A stretch of 64,000 nt of DNA from Magnetospirillum sp902729445 (GTDB taxonomy: Bacteria; Pseudomonadota; Alphaproteobacteria; Rhodospirillales; Magnetospirillaceae): positions 1 to 64,000 of the forward strand of contig NZ_CACVCE010000073.1 of NCBI RefSeq assembly GCF_902729445.1, read 5' to 3'. The position numbers were made by a program, and so were the translations under genes. The first letter of the stretch is position 1, and every line of letters starts with the position of its first letter. This document shows, piece by piece, positions 55,097 through 63,456 of the stretch. The notes under the pieces are model-generated. The model was not told the origin of the DNA. It worked only from the letters and a program-made list of their open reading frames with translations, and ran no database searches.

Positions 55097-55891
55097 ATGC
55101 CAGCAGCGTCGTCCTCACCGGCCTCGGCCGACTTTCCATCCTTCGACCATGTCCGGGCCGCCGCCCCCGGCGCCATCAAGCGCTGGCTTCGCCTGGGCTG
55201 GTCCGACCTTCGGGCCGCCGGCTGGGTCAGCCCTGCCTATGGCGCCATCTTCGCCGTCGGCGGCTTCGTCATCACCTTCGGGCTGGTGCTGGTCGGCATG
55301 CCCTATCTGATCACCCCGATGATCGGCGGATTCCTGCTGATCGGGCCGCTGCTGGCGCTGGGGCTTTACGACATTTCCGACCGCCACGAAAAGGGCCAGG
55401 CCGCCAGTTTCGTCCATGCGTTGCTGGCCTTTCGCCGCAACCGCTTCCACATCCTGACCGCCGGCTTGGTCCTGATGCTGGTGGTGATGATCTGGGCCAG
55501 GCTGTCGGCGGTCTTGTTCGCCATCTTCTTCCCCTACCAATCGATGACGCTGGCAAGCTTCCTGGCCCAGATCGTCACCTTCGACGGCATCGTCTTCACC
55601 GTGATGATGGTGGCGCTGGGCTTCGTGTTCGCCACGGCCGTCTTCGTCACCCACATGGTCAGCCTGCCGATGATGCTGGATTGCAAGGTCGATATCTTCT
55701 CGGCCGCCATCTGGTCGGTGATGGCGGTGGTGCGCAATCCGGTCACCTCGGCCCGGTGGGCGGCGACCATCGCCCTGGTGGTCGGCGCCGGCATGCTGGC
55801 CTGTTTCGTCGGCCTGGCGGTGGCGTTGCCGCTGATCGGCCATGCCAGTTGGCATGCCTATCGCGAGATGATCGGGCTGGATCGGGTTTGA
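55097..55891 (+). CDS. DUF2189-like multi-spanning membrane protein
   Basis: The 264-residue protein has about six hydrophobic segments (about 48-70, 74-92, 118-140, 150-172, 176-200, 225-248) after a cytoplasmic start with WLRLGWSDLRAAGWVSPAYG. The pattern VGMPYLITPMIGGFLLIGPLLALGLYDISDRHEKG is typical of DUF2189 membrane proteins of unknown function. It has no signal of transport activity. It is separated from the YgiQ-like gene by 39 bp and from an exporter operon by a dyad. Confidence 0.78.
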   Translation: MPAASSSPASADFPSFDHVRAAAPGAIKRWLRLGWSDLRAAGWVSPAYGAIFAVGGFVITFGLVLVGMPYLITPMIGGFLLIGPLLALGLYDISDRHEKGQAASFVHALLAFRRNRFHILTAGLVLMLVVMIWARLSAVLFAIFFPYQSMTLASFLAQIVTFDGIVFTVMMVALGFVFATAVFVTHMVSLPMMLDCKVDIFSAAIWSVMAVVRNPVTSARWAATIALVVGAGMLACFVGLAVALPLIGHASWHAYREMIGLDRV

Positions 55892-55909
55892 TCTGGGCGG
55901 CGCTTCGTA

Positions 55910-55931
55910 TAGGTTAGTGTTTACTAACCTA
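55910..55931. promoter_or_regulatory. TetR-type operator candidate before an exporter operon
   Basis: A perfect 9-bp dyad TAGGTTAGT-GTTT-ACTAACCTA lies 2 bp before the ribosome-binding site (GGAGG, 55934-55938) of the adaptor gene. Length and symmetry are those of TetR/AcrR-family sites, which often control efflux systems. No such regulator is encoded nearby. Confidence 0.6.
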
Positions 55932-55946
55932 ACGGAGGACCGCGCG

Positions 55947-56870
55947 GTGAAGCCGATATTCCTGGTGCTGGGCGGACTGGCGGCTGTGGTCGCGGGCGGC
56001 GTGGCGCTGTCTCGGATGACGGGCGAGGGTCCCCAGCCGGTGGTGGCGGCCCATGCCGCCGCCCCGCGCGACGGCCGGGTCTACGGACTGGGCACGGTGG
56101 AAGCCCGCCTGCTGTCGCGTCTGGGCTTCGAGGCGGCGGGCACCCTTTCGGAAATCCTGGCCGATCAGGGCGACCGGGTCACCAAGGGCCAAGTGCTGGC
56201 GCGGCTGGGCCTGGCCGACCAGCAGGCCCGCGTCGCCCAGGCGGAGGCCGGCGTGCGTCAGGCCCAGGCTGCCCTGGTCCAGGCCAATGCCCGGCTGGAC
56301 CGCGCCCGCGCCACCCGCGATCAGCGGGCCAACGTCAACCAGCGCCGCCAGACACTGGCGTCACGCGGCACGGTGTCGGTCGAGGCGGCCGAGGACGCCC
56401 AGGCCACCTCGGCGGTGGCGGTGGCCGACGTGGCGGTGGCCGCGTCCGATGTCGAGGCGGCCAAGGGCGGCATCGAATATGCGGTGGCCAAGCTGGCCTT
56501 GGAACGGGCCTTGCTGGACAAGCTGACCCTGGTCGCGCCGTTCGACGCCTTGGTGATCGAGCGCGCCCGCGAGCTGGGCAGCGCCGTCGCTCCCGGCGGC
56601 ACGGTGCTGACCATCGCCGACCCGGCGACCATCTGGGTCACCGCCTTCGTCGACGAGGCGCTGGCCGGCCGCGTCGAGGTGGGCCAAGCGGCCGAGATCA
56701 CCCTGCGCTCGCGCCCCGGCCAGCCCTTGGCCGGCAAGGTGGCGCGCATCGATCTGGAAAACGACCGCGTCTCGGAAGAGCGCCGGGTCCAGGTGGCGTT
56801 CGAGATTCCGCTCTCGCCGTTCACCCTGGGCGAGCAGGCGGAAGTGCTGATTTCGGCCAAGCGCCCATGA
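55947..56870 (+). CDS. HlyD-type periplasmic adaptor of an ABC exporter
   Basis: The 307-residue protein starts at GTG with GGAGG eight bases upstream. An N-terminal membrane helix (about 4-22) is followed by a split lipoyl domain (GTVEARLLSRLGFEAAGTLSEILADQGDRVTKGQVLARL), a helical hairpin (about 90-190) and the beta-barrel (VAPFDALVIERARELGSAVAPGGTVLTIADP). This is the DevB/HlyD order. It overlaps the permease gene by 4 bp and probably links it to an outer-membrane channel encoded elsewhere. Confidence 0.88.
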   Translation: MKPIFLVLGGLAAVVAGGVALSRMTGEGPQPVVAAHAAAPRDGRVYGLGTVEARLLSRLGFEAAGTLSEILADQGDRVTKGQVLARLGLADQQARVAQAEAGVRQAQAALVQANARLDRARATRDQRANVNQRRQTLASRGTVSVEAAEDAQATSAVAVADVAVAASDVEAAKGGIEYAVAKLALERALLDKLTLVAPFDALVIERARELGSAVAPGGTVLTIADPATIWVTAFVDEALAGRVEVGQAAEITLRSRPGQPLAGKVARIDLENDRVSEERRVQVAFEIPLSPFTLGEQAEVLISAKRP

Positions 56871-57997
56871 ATCTGGCGATCCGCGACATCCGCCATCATT
56901 GGGGCCGCTTCGTGCTGACCTGCCTGGGGCTGTCGCTGCTGCTGGGCGTGGTCATCTCGATGATCGGCATCTATCGCGGCCTGGTGGCCGACGCGCTGGT
57001 GCTGGTCCGTGCCCCGGCGGTCGATCTGTGGGTGGTCGAGGGCGGCACCAAGGGGCCGTTCGCCGAGGCGTCACGCATTCCCCGCGACACGCGCAACGCG
57101 GTGGCCCGCATCGATGGCATCGCCCACGCCGGCATGGTCACCTATCAGTCGATGCAGATCGACACCGCCAAGGGCGTGGGCCGGGTGTTGGTGGTCGGCT
57201 TCGAACCGGGCCGGCCGGGCGGCCCGGCAACCCTGGCCGCCGGCCGCACCCTGGAACGCAGCCATTTCGAGATGGTCGCCGACATCAAGACCGGGCTGGA
57301 ACTGGGGCAGATCATCCGGCTGGGCAACGACGATTACCGGGTGGTCGGCCTGACCCGGGGGCAGGTCGATTCCGGGGGCAATCCGCTGATCTATCTTTCC
57401 CTGCAGGACGCCCAGCGGCTGCAGTTCGAGCTGGAAGGGGCGGCCGCCCGCAATCAGGCGGCGCGCGGCGAGCGGGCCAACACCAATCAGGTCAACGCGG
57501 TGCTGGCGACGATTCATGGTGATGCCGACCTTGATTCCGTGGCTCGCTCGGTCAGCCGCTGGAAGCATCTGTCGGCGCTGACCCAGGCCGACCAGGAAGC
57601 CATGCTGCTGTCGGCGGTGGTGGACAAGGCCAGAAAGCAGATCGGCATGTTCACGGTGACGCTTCTGACGGTATCGACGGTGATCATCGCCCTGATCGTC
57701 CACACCATGACCCTGGACAAGGCCCGCGAGATCGCCACCTTGAAGCTGATCGGAGCGCCTGACCGCACCATCCTGGCCCTGATCATCCAGCAGGCCCTGG
57801 CCATGGGGGCGATCAGCTTCTCGCTGGGGGCGACCCTGATCACCCTGGCGGCCGACCGTTTTCCCCGCCGCGTCATCGTCGAGGCGCCCGACATCGCCAT
57901 GCTGGCGGCGGCGGTCGGCCTGGTGTGCGTGATCGCCAGTCTGGCGGGCGTGCGCCATGCGCTGTCCATCGACCCGGCCCAGGCCTTGGGGGGCTGA
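56867..57997 (+). CDS. FtsX-like ABC transporter permease (DevC/MacB type)
   Basis: The 376-residue protein has an N-terminal membrane helix (about 15-40), a large extracytoplasmic domain (about 45-250) and three C-terminal helices (about 260-285, 305-335, 345-367), the FtsX/MacB topology. DKAREIATLKLIGAPDRTI is the typical cytoplasmic coupling segment. It lies between the adaptor (4-bp overlap) and ATPase genes (3 bp gap). The substrate is unknown; a lipid or drug is possible. Confidence 0.87.
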   Translation: MNLAIRDIRHHWGRFVLTCLGLSLLLGVVISMIGIYRGLVADALVLVRAPAVDLWVVEGGTKGPFAEASRIPRDTRNAVARIDGIAHAGMVTYQSMQIDTAKGVGRVLVVGFEPGRPGGPATLAAGRTLERSHFEMVADIKTGLELGQIIRLGNDDYRVVGLTRGQVDSGGNPLIYLSLQDAQRLQFELEGAAARNQAARGERANTNQVNAVLATIHGDADLDSVARSVSRWKHLSALTQADQEAMLLSAVVDKARKQIGMFTVTLLTVSTVIIALIVHTMTLDKAREIATLKLIGAPDRTILALIIQQALAMGAISFSLGATLITLAADRFPRRVIVEAPDIAMLAAAVGLVCVIASLAGVRHALSIDPAQALGG

Positions 57998-58000
57998 TCG

Positions 58001-58687
58001 ATGTCGGCTCCCATCGTCAGCCTTAAGGGCGTGTCGAAGCATTACGGCGACGGGCCGACCCGGGTCGATGCGGTGCGCGACCTCGATCTCGACATTCATG
58101 CCGGCACCGTCGCCGGATTGCTGGGGCCCAGCGGCTCGGGCAAGAGTACGGTGCTGAACCTGATCGGCGCCATCGTCGATCCCAGCAAGGGCCAGATCAG
58201 CCTGGACGGCGAGATGGTGTTCGACGGTCGTTGGCTGCGGCCCGATCTGCGGCGGCTGCGGCTGGAAAAGATCGGCTTCATCTTCCAGTTCCACAATCTG
58301 ATCCCGTTCCTGAACGTGGCGGAAAACATCCAGGTGGTGCTGGATCTGGCCGGCTGGCCCCGTCCCAAGGCCCAACGCCGGGTGGCGGAGTTGCTGGATT
58401 ATCTGCAGGTGGCCGACCGCGCCCACGCCTGGCCGGCGCAATTGTCGGGCGGCCAGGCCCAGCGGGTGGCCATCGCCCGGGCCTTGGCCAACAATCCGCG
58501 CATCATCCTGGCCGACGAGCCGACGGCGGCGCTGGATTCCGAGCGGGCCGGCCGGGTCATGGACCTGCTGCGCCAGGTGGCGGTCGAGCAAGGGGCGGCG
58601 GTGATCGTGGTCACCCACGACGACAAGGTCATGGCCCGTTTCGACGTCCGTCACGCCTTGGCCGACGGTCGGTTGGTCGGGGGCTGA
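58001..58687 (+). CDS. ABC transporter ATP-binding protein (LolD/DevA type)
   Basis: The 228-residue ATPase has Walker A GPSGSGKST, the Q loop IFQFHNLIPFLNVAENI, the signature LSGGQAQRVAIARAL, Walker B IILADEP and the H loop VTHDDKV. It energises the FtsX-like permease encoded just upstream. Its stop lies 13 bp from that of the convergent lipoprotein gene. Confidence 0.92.
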   Translation: MSAPIVSLKGVSKHYGDGPTRVDAVRDLDLDIHAGTVAGLLGPSGSGKSTVLNLIGAIVDPSKGQISLDGEMVFDGRWLRPDLRRLRLEKIGFIFQFHNLIPFLNVAENIQVVLDLAGWPRPKAQRRVAELLDYLQVADRAHAWPAQLSGGQAQRVAIARALANNPRIILADEPTAALDSERAGRVMDLLRQVAVEQGAAVIVVTHDDKVMARFDVRHALADGRLVGG

Positions 58688-58700
58688 CGGCGGGGCGGGA

Positions 58701-59318
58701 TCAGCCCTTCCCCTTATCCTTGAAGGTGAAGGACTGGATGATCCGCTCGGCATCGGCCTGGTTGCGGTCGTAATAGTAAAGCGCGGTTCCGACATAGTGG
58801 ATCAGGTAAAGCTTTTCGTCGAACACCGCGCCGACGCCGAAGCCCTTGCGGCGGACCTGATCCTTGCCAATGAAGGCGTATTCGAAGCGAAAGCCCGGCT
58901 TGCCGCCCAGGGTGGCCGGCGCCAGTTGGGTGGACTCCACCTTCGCCCCGGTGATTTTCGACATGCTGGCGGTAAACAGATCGACGATCTCGTGCTCGGT
59001 CATGCGCTTGTGGAAGCGGAACGACACCTCGTCGGGGACCTTGCCGAACCACACCAGCAGCGGATGGAATCCGGCCTCGACGTCCAGGGCCTCCATGATG
59101 GTCTTGCCGTCCTTGACCCCCATATGGAAGACCATCTCCTGCAGATTGGGGCCATCCAGGGTCCAGGTGTGGACGATATCGATGGGGCGCCAGTTCCAGT
59201 CGATCGGCGTCTCGACGGTGCCGTGGTCCGAGAATTCGACCTTGCCGGCCGGAATCAGCTGATAGGGTGTGCAAGACGCGATCAGCAGGATGATCGCCAG
59301 GGAAATGAGACGGTTCAT
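58701..59318 (-). CDS. lipoprotein of unknown function
   Basis: The 205-residue product has a lipobox (LIASC, Cys16). The mature protein is beta-rich with several Trp/Phe/Tyr (IDWNWRPIDIVHTWTLDGPN, LYLIHYVGTALYYYDRN). I do not recognise a family. It is the last gene of a three-lipoprotein operon; its ATG overlaps the M48 gene stop (TGATG). A partner role with the protease is inferred from coupling. Confidence 0.8.
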   Translation of the reverse strand: MNRLISLAIILLIASCTPYQLIPAGKVEFSDHGTVETPIDWNWRPIDIVHTWTLDGPNLQEMVFHMGVKDGKTIMEALDVEAGFHPLLVWFGKVPDEVSFRFHKRMTEHEIVDLFTASMSKITGAKVESTQLAPATLGGKPGFRFEYAFIGKDQVRRKGFGVGAVFDEKLYLIHYVGTALYYYDRNQADAERIIQSFTFKDKGKG

Positions 59319-60487
59319 CAGGCCCCCGACAGGTATTTGCGGATCATGTCGCTGTCGCCGGCTTGGGGCGCGCGGTCGAGATAGCGTCGGAAATATTCCC
59401 GCGCCAGGTCGGTCTCGCCCCGCCGCCAGCGGATCAGGCCGACGCCTCGGAAGGCCTCGGCCGGTGGATCGGCGGCCTCGCAGGATTCGTGATAGAAGCC
59501 CAGCGCGACCGCCTCGTCGCCATCCTTGTTGCGGCGCCGATATAGTTCGCCGCGATAATAAAGCGCCCCGGCCGGGTCGTTGCCGTCGGCGGCCAGCCGG
59601 CCCAACAATTTCTCGGTCCGCTTGAAACGGCCCTGATTGATCTCGTCTTCCATGAAGCCGCGGCGCAGGTGGCGGATGGCCTGGTCCAGGCGGTTGGGCG
59701 GCGACGTCTTGGGGCGCCCGCGCTGCTCGGCCAGTTGCTGCAAGGTTTCGATGCGTTCCTTGGTGGCCGGATGGGTGCTGAGGAAGAAGTTGAAATCATG
59801 TTTGACGTCGCCGGCCTTGTCCTCATCGATCAATTGGCGCCACGTTTCGGCGCAGGCGAAGGGGTCATAGCCGGCGTCGGCCATCATCACCAGGCCCATT
59901 TCGTCTGATTCCCGCTCGTGATCGCGCGAGAACATCGAGATCGAGGCCATCCGCACGTCGCTGCTGATGTCCCACATGGTCTTGGCCAAAGGCCCCTGCA
60001 GCGTGAATTGCATGAAGGCCATCATGTCGTCCCACTCGCGCTTGTCGCGCATGCGCTGCAGGCTGTGCCGCCTGAGGTAATGGGCGATTTCGTGACCCAG
60101 CACGCCGGCCAGCTGCGATTCGTCCTTGCAGCGCAGCAGCAGCCCCGACCACACGCTGACCATCCCGTTGGGAGAGCAGGTGGCATTGAATTCCGGAACC
60201 CGAACCAGATAGGGCCGCAGCTCGGGGCAGCGGTCGCCGGCCAGGCGGCAGATGATGTCTTGCACCAAGGCGTTGGCCGCCTGGTCGCGGATGCGCGAGG
60301 GCGAGCGCTTCTGGGTCTGCTCGACCTTGTCGACGGCAAGCCACAGGCCGGCCTCGTCGCTGTCGGGCGGCGGCCGGTAGCCCTTGGTGGTCGCGGGCAG
60401 TCCCGTCGCCGGGCCGCTTTGATGATGGGTGGCGCAGCCGCCCAGCAGCGAGGCCAGCCCCAGGGTGAAGGCGCGTCGGCTGATCAT
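59318..60487 (-). CDS. M48-family metalloprotease lipoprotein with TPR-like tail
   Basis: The 389-residue protein has a Tat-like or lipobox N-terminus (RRAFTLGLASLLGGC, Cys18). The peptidase domain carries the zinc motif HEIAHYLRRHS (HExxH), with a third ligand Glu in ERESDEMGLVMM. Helical TPR-like repeats occupy about residues 285-380 (ALYYRGELYRRRNKDGD, AFRGVGLIRWRRGETDLAREYF). The combination is that of BepA/LoiP-like outer-membrane quality-control proteases. Its start overlaps the upstream lipoprotein gene by 4 bp. Confidence 0.88.
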   Translation of the reverse strand: MISRRAFTLGLASLLGGCATHHQSGPATGLPATTKGYRPPPDSDEAGLWLAVDKVEQTQKRSPSRIRDQAANALVQDIICRLAGDRCPELRPYLVRVPEFNATCSPNGMVSVWSGLLLRCKDESQLAGVLGHEIAHYLRRHSLQRMRDKREWDDMMAFMQFTLQGPLAKTMWDISSDVRMASISMFSRDHERESDEMGLVMMADAGYDPFACAETWRQLIDEDKAGDVKHDFNFFLSTHPATKERIETLQQLAEQRGRPKTSPPNRLDQAIRHLRRGFMEDEINQGRFKRTEKLLGRLAADGNDPAGALYYRGELYRRRNKDGDEAVALGFYHESCEAADPPAEAFRGVGLIRWRRGETDLAREYFRRYLDRAPQAGDSDMIRKYLSGA

Positions 60488-61191
60488 TTCGGCATCCGGT
60501 CAAGCAGCAGGCGGGTGGTGGCGCGACTTTCCTCTAGCGTCCGCATGTCGCCGGATTCGCGCGGCAGCAGGGCGTTGAACCACACCACCTGTCCGGTCTT
60601 GAGATCGACCAGCGAGCACAAGCCTCGTTGCTCCCCGCCGCTGACCGGGACGCCGACAACCAACGCCGCCACCACCTTCAGAGCCATCCGACCCGGCGAG
60701 GAGTAGCTGTCGCGCAACCACACGAACAAGGCGTAGTCGGCCTTGCCATGCTCGGCCAGTTTGGTGACCTCGGGACCCAGCGACCAGTCGAACTGGCCCT
60801 TCTTGGCCGGCAGCCGCAATGCCGGCACGAAATGGTAATCGAGGATCGTTTGACCGACGGTTGCGTGCAAGCTCTGGAGCTCGTCCAGCAGCGGGGCGTT
60901 CTCGCTGGCATCGTCCGGCGGCAGGTACTCGACGAAATCGGCGCCGATGCTGGTCAGATGTTCGCGCAAGGCGGTGGCGAAATGCGCCTCGGCCGCCTTG
61001 GTCCAGGCGGCGTTGAGCTCGTTGCTTCCGCCCGCGGTGCGTTCCGACAGCTCGATGTCGGGCGGCATCAGCATGATGCGGGGATGGGCGTCGGTCCGCA
61101 CCAGCCGCTCGGTGGTGCGATAGGATTGTGCCCCGCAGCCGCTCAGAAGCACGGCCGCCAGAACGATCAATGTGCCAGCGGTCCTTCTCAT
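60484..61191 (-). CDS. lipoprotein of unknown function
   Basis: The 235-residue protein has a signal peptide and lipobox (LLSGC). The mature part contains IMLMPPDIELSERTAGG and KADYALFVWLRDSYSS, and a Gly/Val-rich hydrophobic strand (VVAALVVGVPVSGGEQRG). I recognise no family, though the alternating pattern resembles proteins annotated as outer-membrane assembly or GNA1162-like. I start at MRRTAG because the basic signal start follows; a start seven codons earlier is possible. First of the operon. Confidence 0.78.
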   Translation of the reverse strand: MRRTAGTLIVLAAVLLSGCGAQSYRTTERLVRTDAHPRIMLMPPDIELSERTAGGSNELNAAWTKAAEAHFATALREHLTSIGADFVEYLPPDDASENAPLLDELQSLHATVGQTILDYHFVPALRLPAKKGQFDWSLGPEVTKLAEHGKADYALFVWLRDSYSSPGRMALKVVAALVVGVPVSGGEQRGLCSLVDLKTGQVVWFNALLPRESGDMRTLEESRATTRLLLDRMPK

Positions 61192-61387
61192 CTGCCCGGC
61201 TCCAGGTTGCAACCTTATAATACCGGTTGTCGGTCTCTAGGCAACTGTAGAGGGGGCAGGCTACCTCTTTCGAGTACTTGAAATGCACAGGTCTTCGCGC
61301 GCCATACTATTCGACCAAAAAAATAAGCTGGGCGTCGGTCTCCGAGGTTCTGGCCGACCGGTGCCCATCGGAAGAGGGAGGGGTGCC

Positions 61388-61681
61388 ATGTCCGTCGAGA
61401 CAATGTTGCTTGCCGTCACTGCCGCCACGCTGCTGGCCGCCGTGTTGGCGATGCGTGAACTGCCGCTGATCCTGGCGGTGGTCGGGTATGCCGGCATGAT
61501 CGTCTGGCAGGTCGGGCACGACATGACCTTGCTGTTGCCGTCGATCGGAGTGGGAATCGGGATCGGCATCCTTGCCCTGGTCGTGGTGGTTCGTCGCGAG
61601 GTCAGGGGCTGGGTTTCGGATGAAGGCGGCGACCGCTACATTCCGTCACAACAGATCACAAATAAATCTGTGCACATCTGA
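61388..61681 (+). CDS. small three-helix membrane protein
   Basis: The 97-residue protein has three hydrophobic segments (about 4-20, 24-42, 48-70) and a charged cytoplasmic tail. GGAGGGG lies five bases before ATG 61388. No family is recognised. It is divergent from the lipoprotein operon and precedes another small gene. Confidence 0.6.
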   Translation: MSVETMLLAVTAATLLAAVLAMRELPLILAVVGYAGMIVWQVGHDMTLLLPSIGVGIGIGILALVVVVRREVRGWVSDEGGDRYIPSQQITNKSVHI

Positions 61682-61762
61682 CTGTGTGGCGCCGGCCAAT
61701 ATTGTTTTGGGCTGCACTTGTTGTTAGTCTTCATTCATCGAATGGAATGGAGCGAGGCGGCC

Positions 61763-61972
61763 ATGACGCGGGAGGTCGGTAATACAGATTGCTTCGGCCG
61801 CCGTGTCGAGCATGCCGGCCATCTGGTCGCCCACGGCCAATGGGCCAGCGGCCACGCCATCGCCTCGAGCCTGCTGCGGTGCGCGTCGGCCGGCGGCTGC
61901 CCCTGCCAGGCGGATTGCGCCCGCCAGGCCCAGTCGGTCATGGGGTCGATCCGCGCCTTGTTGGCCAATTAA
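61763..61972 (+). CDS. small Cys-rich protein, unknown function
   Basis: The 69-residue protein contains five Cys (one in TDCFGRR, then C-A-S-A-G-G-C-P-C-Q-A-D-C), in a helical context with His residues (EHAGHLVAHGQWASGHAIASS). The pattern could bind a metal or form disulfides. GAGG lies five bases before ATG 61763. No relationship to known families is claimed. Confidence 0.55.
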   Translation: MTREVGNTDCFGRRVEHAGHLVAHGQWASGHAIASSLLRCASAGGCPCQADCARQAQSVMGSIRALLAN

Positions 61973-62295
61973 GGCCTTCTGAAAATTTCAGAGCTTTTAT
62001 AATGTGACGCTGTCGGCGCGGATACGCCATGGTCCGCGCCACGTGCGTCTGCCGGCGGACCGGCGCTCTGCCTTGTGTGTTCGCCCCGTCATGCCATGTT
62101 TTCGGAACAAAGCGGTTCAGAAAACAAGGGTGTGCAAAAGAAAAACGTATCACTAAAGCGGCCGTATTTCGCCATTCCGAGGGGACCGGCAAGACAAAAC
62201 CTCTTCTGTTTAACGGTAATCCGGTACTAGAATGCGTATAACGGCGCCGACACGAGCGCTGCCTGCGAACGAACCGATCGAATGGGAGGTTGACG
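61973..62295. other. intergenic region upstream of the binding-protein gene
   Basis: There is a consensus-like TATAAT at 61998-62003 without a good -35, just after a small dyad TCTGAAA-A-TTTCAGA. The remainder shows A/T-richer stretches and no credible gene. The promoter for the downstream transport gene is probably here but cannot be placed with confidence. Confidence 0.4.
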
Positions 62296-63447
62296 ATGAA
62301 AGTTTTGCGTTGGGCCGGAGCCGGCCTTACGGCGCTGTCGCTTGCTTTGGCCCCGCTGTCGGTCAAGGCGGCCGACGAAATCAGGGTTGGCGCTTTTCTG
62401 GCGGTGACCGGTGTGATGTCGCTGATGGGCGACCCCGAAAAGAAGACGCTGGAAATGGAGGTCGAGAAGATCAACGCCGGCGGCGGCCTGTTGGGCCGGC
62501 CGATCAAGCTGATCCTTTACGATGACGCCTCGGACCCGGAAAAGTCGGTCACCAGCGTCAAGCGCCTGATCGAGAACGACAAGGTCGATGTCATCATGGG
62601 CGGCTCGGGAACCCCGCAAAGCATGTCGGTGTTGCCGCTGATGGAAAAGGCCGAGATGCCCTATCTGTCGATGGGCGGCGGCGTCGGCATCGTCGAGCCG
62701 GTGCGCAAATGGACCTTCAAAACCCCCCAGACCGACCGCATGGCGGCGGAAAAGGTGTTCCTGGACATGAAGCGGCGCGGCATCAAGAAGTTCGCGCTGC
62801 TGTCGGAAAATGTCGGCTTTGGCAAGTCCGGTCGCGACCAGACCCTGGCCTTGGCGCCGTCCTATGGGCTGGAAGTGGTGGCCGACGAGGTCTATTCGCC
62901 GCGTGACGTCGATGTCACCCCGCAATTGACCAAGATCCGCGGCGCCGCCGGCGCCCAGGCGCTGTTCGTATTCGGCACCGGCCAGGGGCCGGCGGTGGTC
63001 ACCCGCAACATCAAGCAGCTGGGTATCACGTTGCCGACCTATCAGTCGCATGGCGTCGCCTCGAAGGAGTTCGTGAAGCTGGTCGGCGCCGCCGCCGACG
63101 GCACCCGTCTGCCGGCCGGCGCCCTGGCGATCGCCGACAATCTGCGCCCCGAAAACCCGCAGCGCGGCCTGGTCCAGGGCTTCAAGAAGGATTTCGAAGC
63201 GCGCTGGAAGATGGACGTCAACACCCTGGCCGGCCATGCCTATGACGCCCTTTACCTGTATGTCGATGCGGTCAAGCGGGCCGGCTCGACCGACAAGGCC
63301 AAGGTGCGCGACGCCCTCGAGAAGACCCAGGGCTTCATCGGCACCGCCGGTCTGGTCAACATGAGCCCGACCGACCATATGGGCCTGTCGCTGTCATCCT
63401 TCAGCATGGTCGAGATCAACAAGGGCGATTTCACCATCGTCGAGTAA
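62296..63447 (+). CDS. ABC transporter substrate-binding protein (branched-chain type)
   Basis: The 383-residue protein has a signal peptide (1-25, VKAADE) and a type I periplasmic-binding fold: IRVGAFLAVTGVMSLMGDPEKKTLE, RPIKLILYDDASDPEKSV, FALLSENVGFGKSGRDQ and AGHAYDALYLYVDAVKRAG. GGGAGG precedes it. The next gene starts 9 bp later and encodes an acyl/aryl-CoA ligase, so the ligand may be an aromatic or short organic acid rather than leucine. That is inferred from context. Confidence 0.88.
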   Translation: MKVLRWAGAGLTALSLALAPLSVKAADEIRVGAFLAVTGVMSLMGDPEKKTLEMEVEKINAGGGLLGRPIKLILYDDASDPEKSVTSVKRLIENDKVDVIMGGSGTPQSMSVLPLMEKAEMPYLSMGGGVGIVEPVRKWTFKTPQTDRMAAEKVFLDMKRRGIKKFALLSENVGFGKSGRDQTLALAPSYGLEVVADEVYSPRDVDVTPQLTKIRGAAGAQALFVFGTGQGPAVVTRNIKQLGITLPTYQSHGVASKEFVKLVGAAADGTRLPAGALAIADNLRPENPQRGLVQGFKKDFEARWKMDVNTLAGHAYDALYLYVDAVKRAGSTDKAKVRDALEKTQGFIGTAGLVNMSPTDHMGLSLSSFSMVEINKGDFTIVE

Positions 63448-63456
63448 GGAGCACTC

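Noticed and set aside
61981..61997. Terminator candidate (CTGAAA-A-TTTCAG followed by TTTT)
   Set aside because: The loop would be a single base and the stem is A/T-rich, so a stable hairpin is unlikely.
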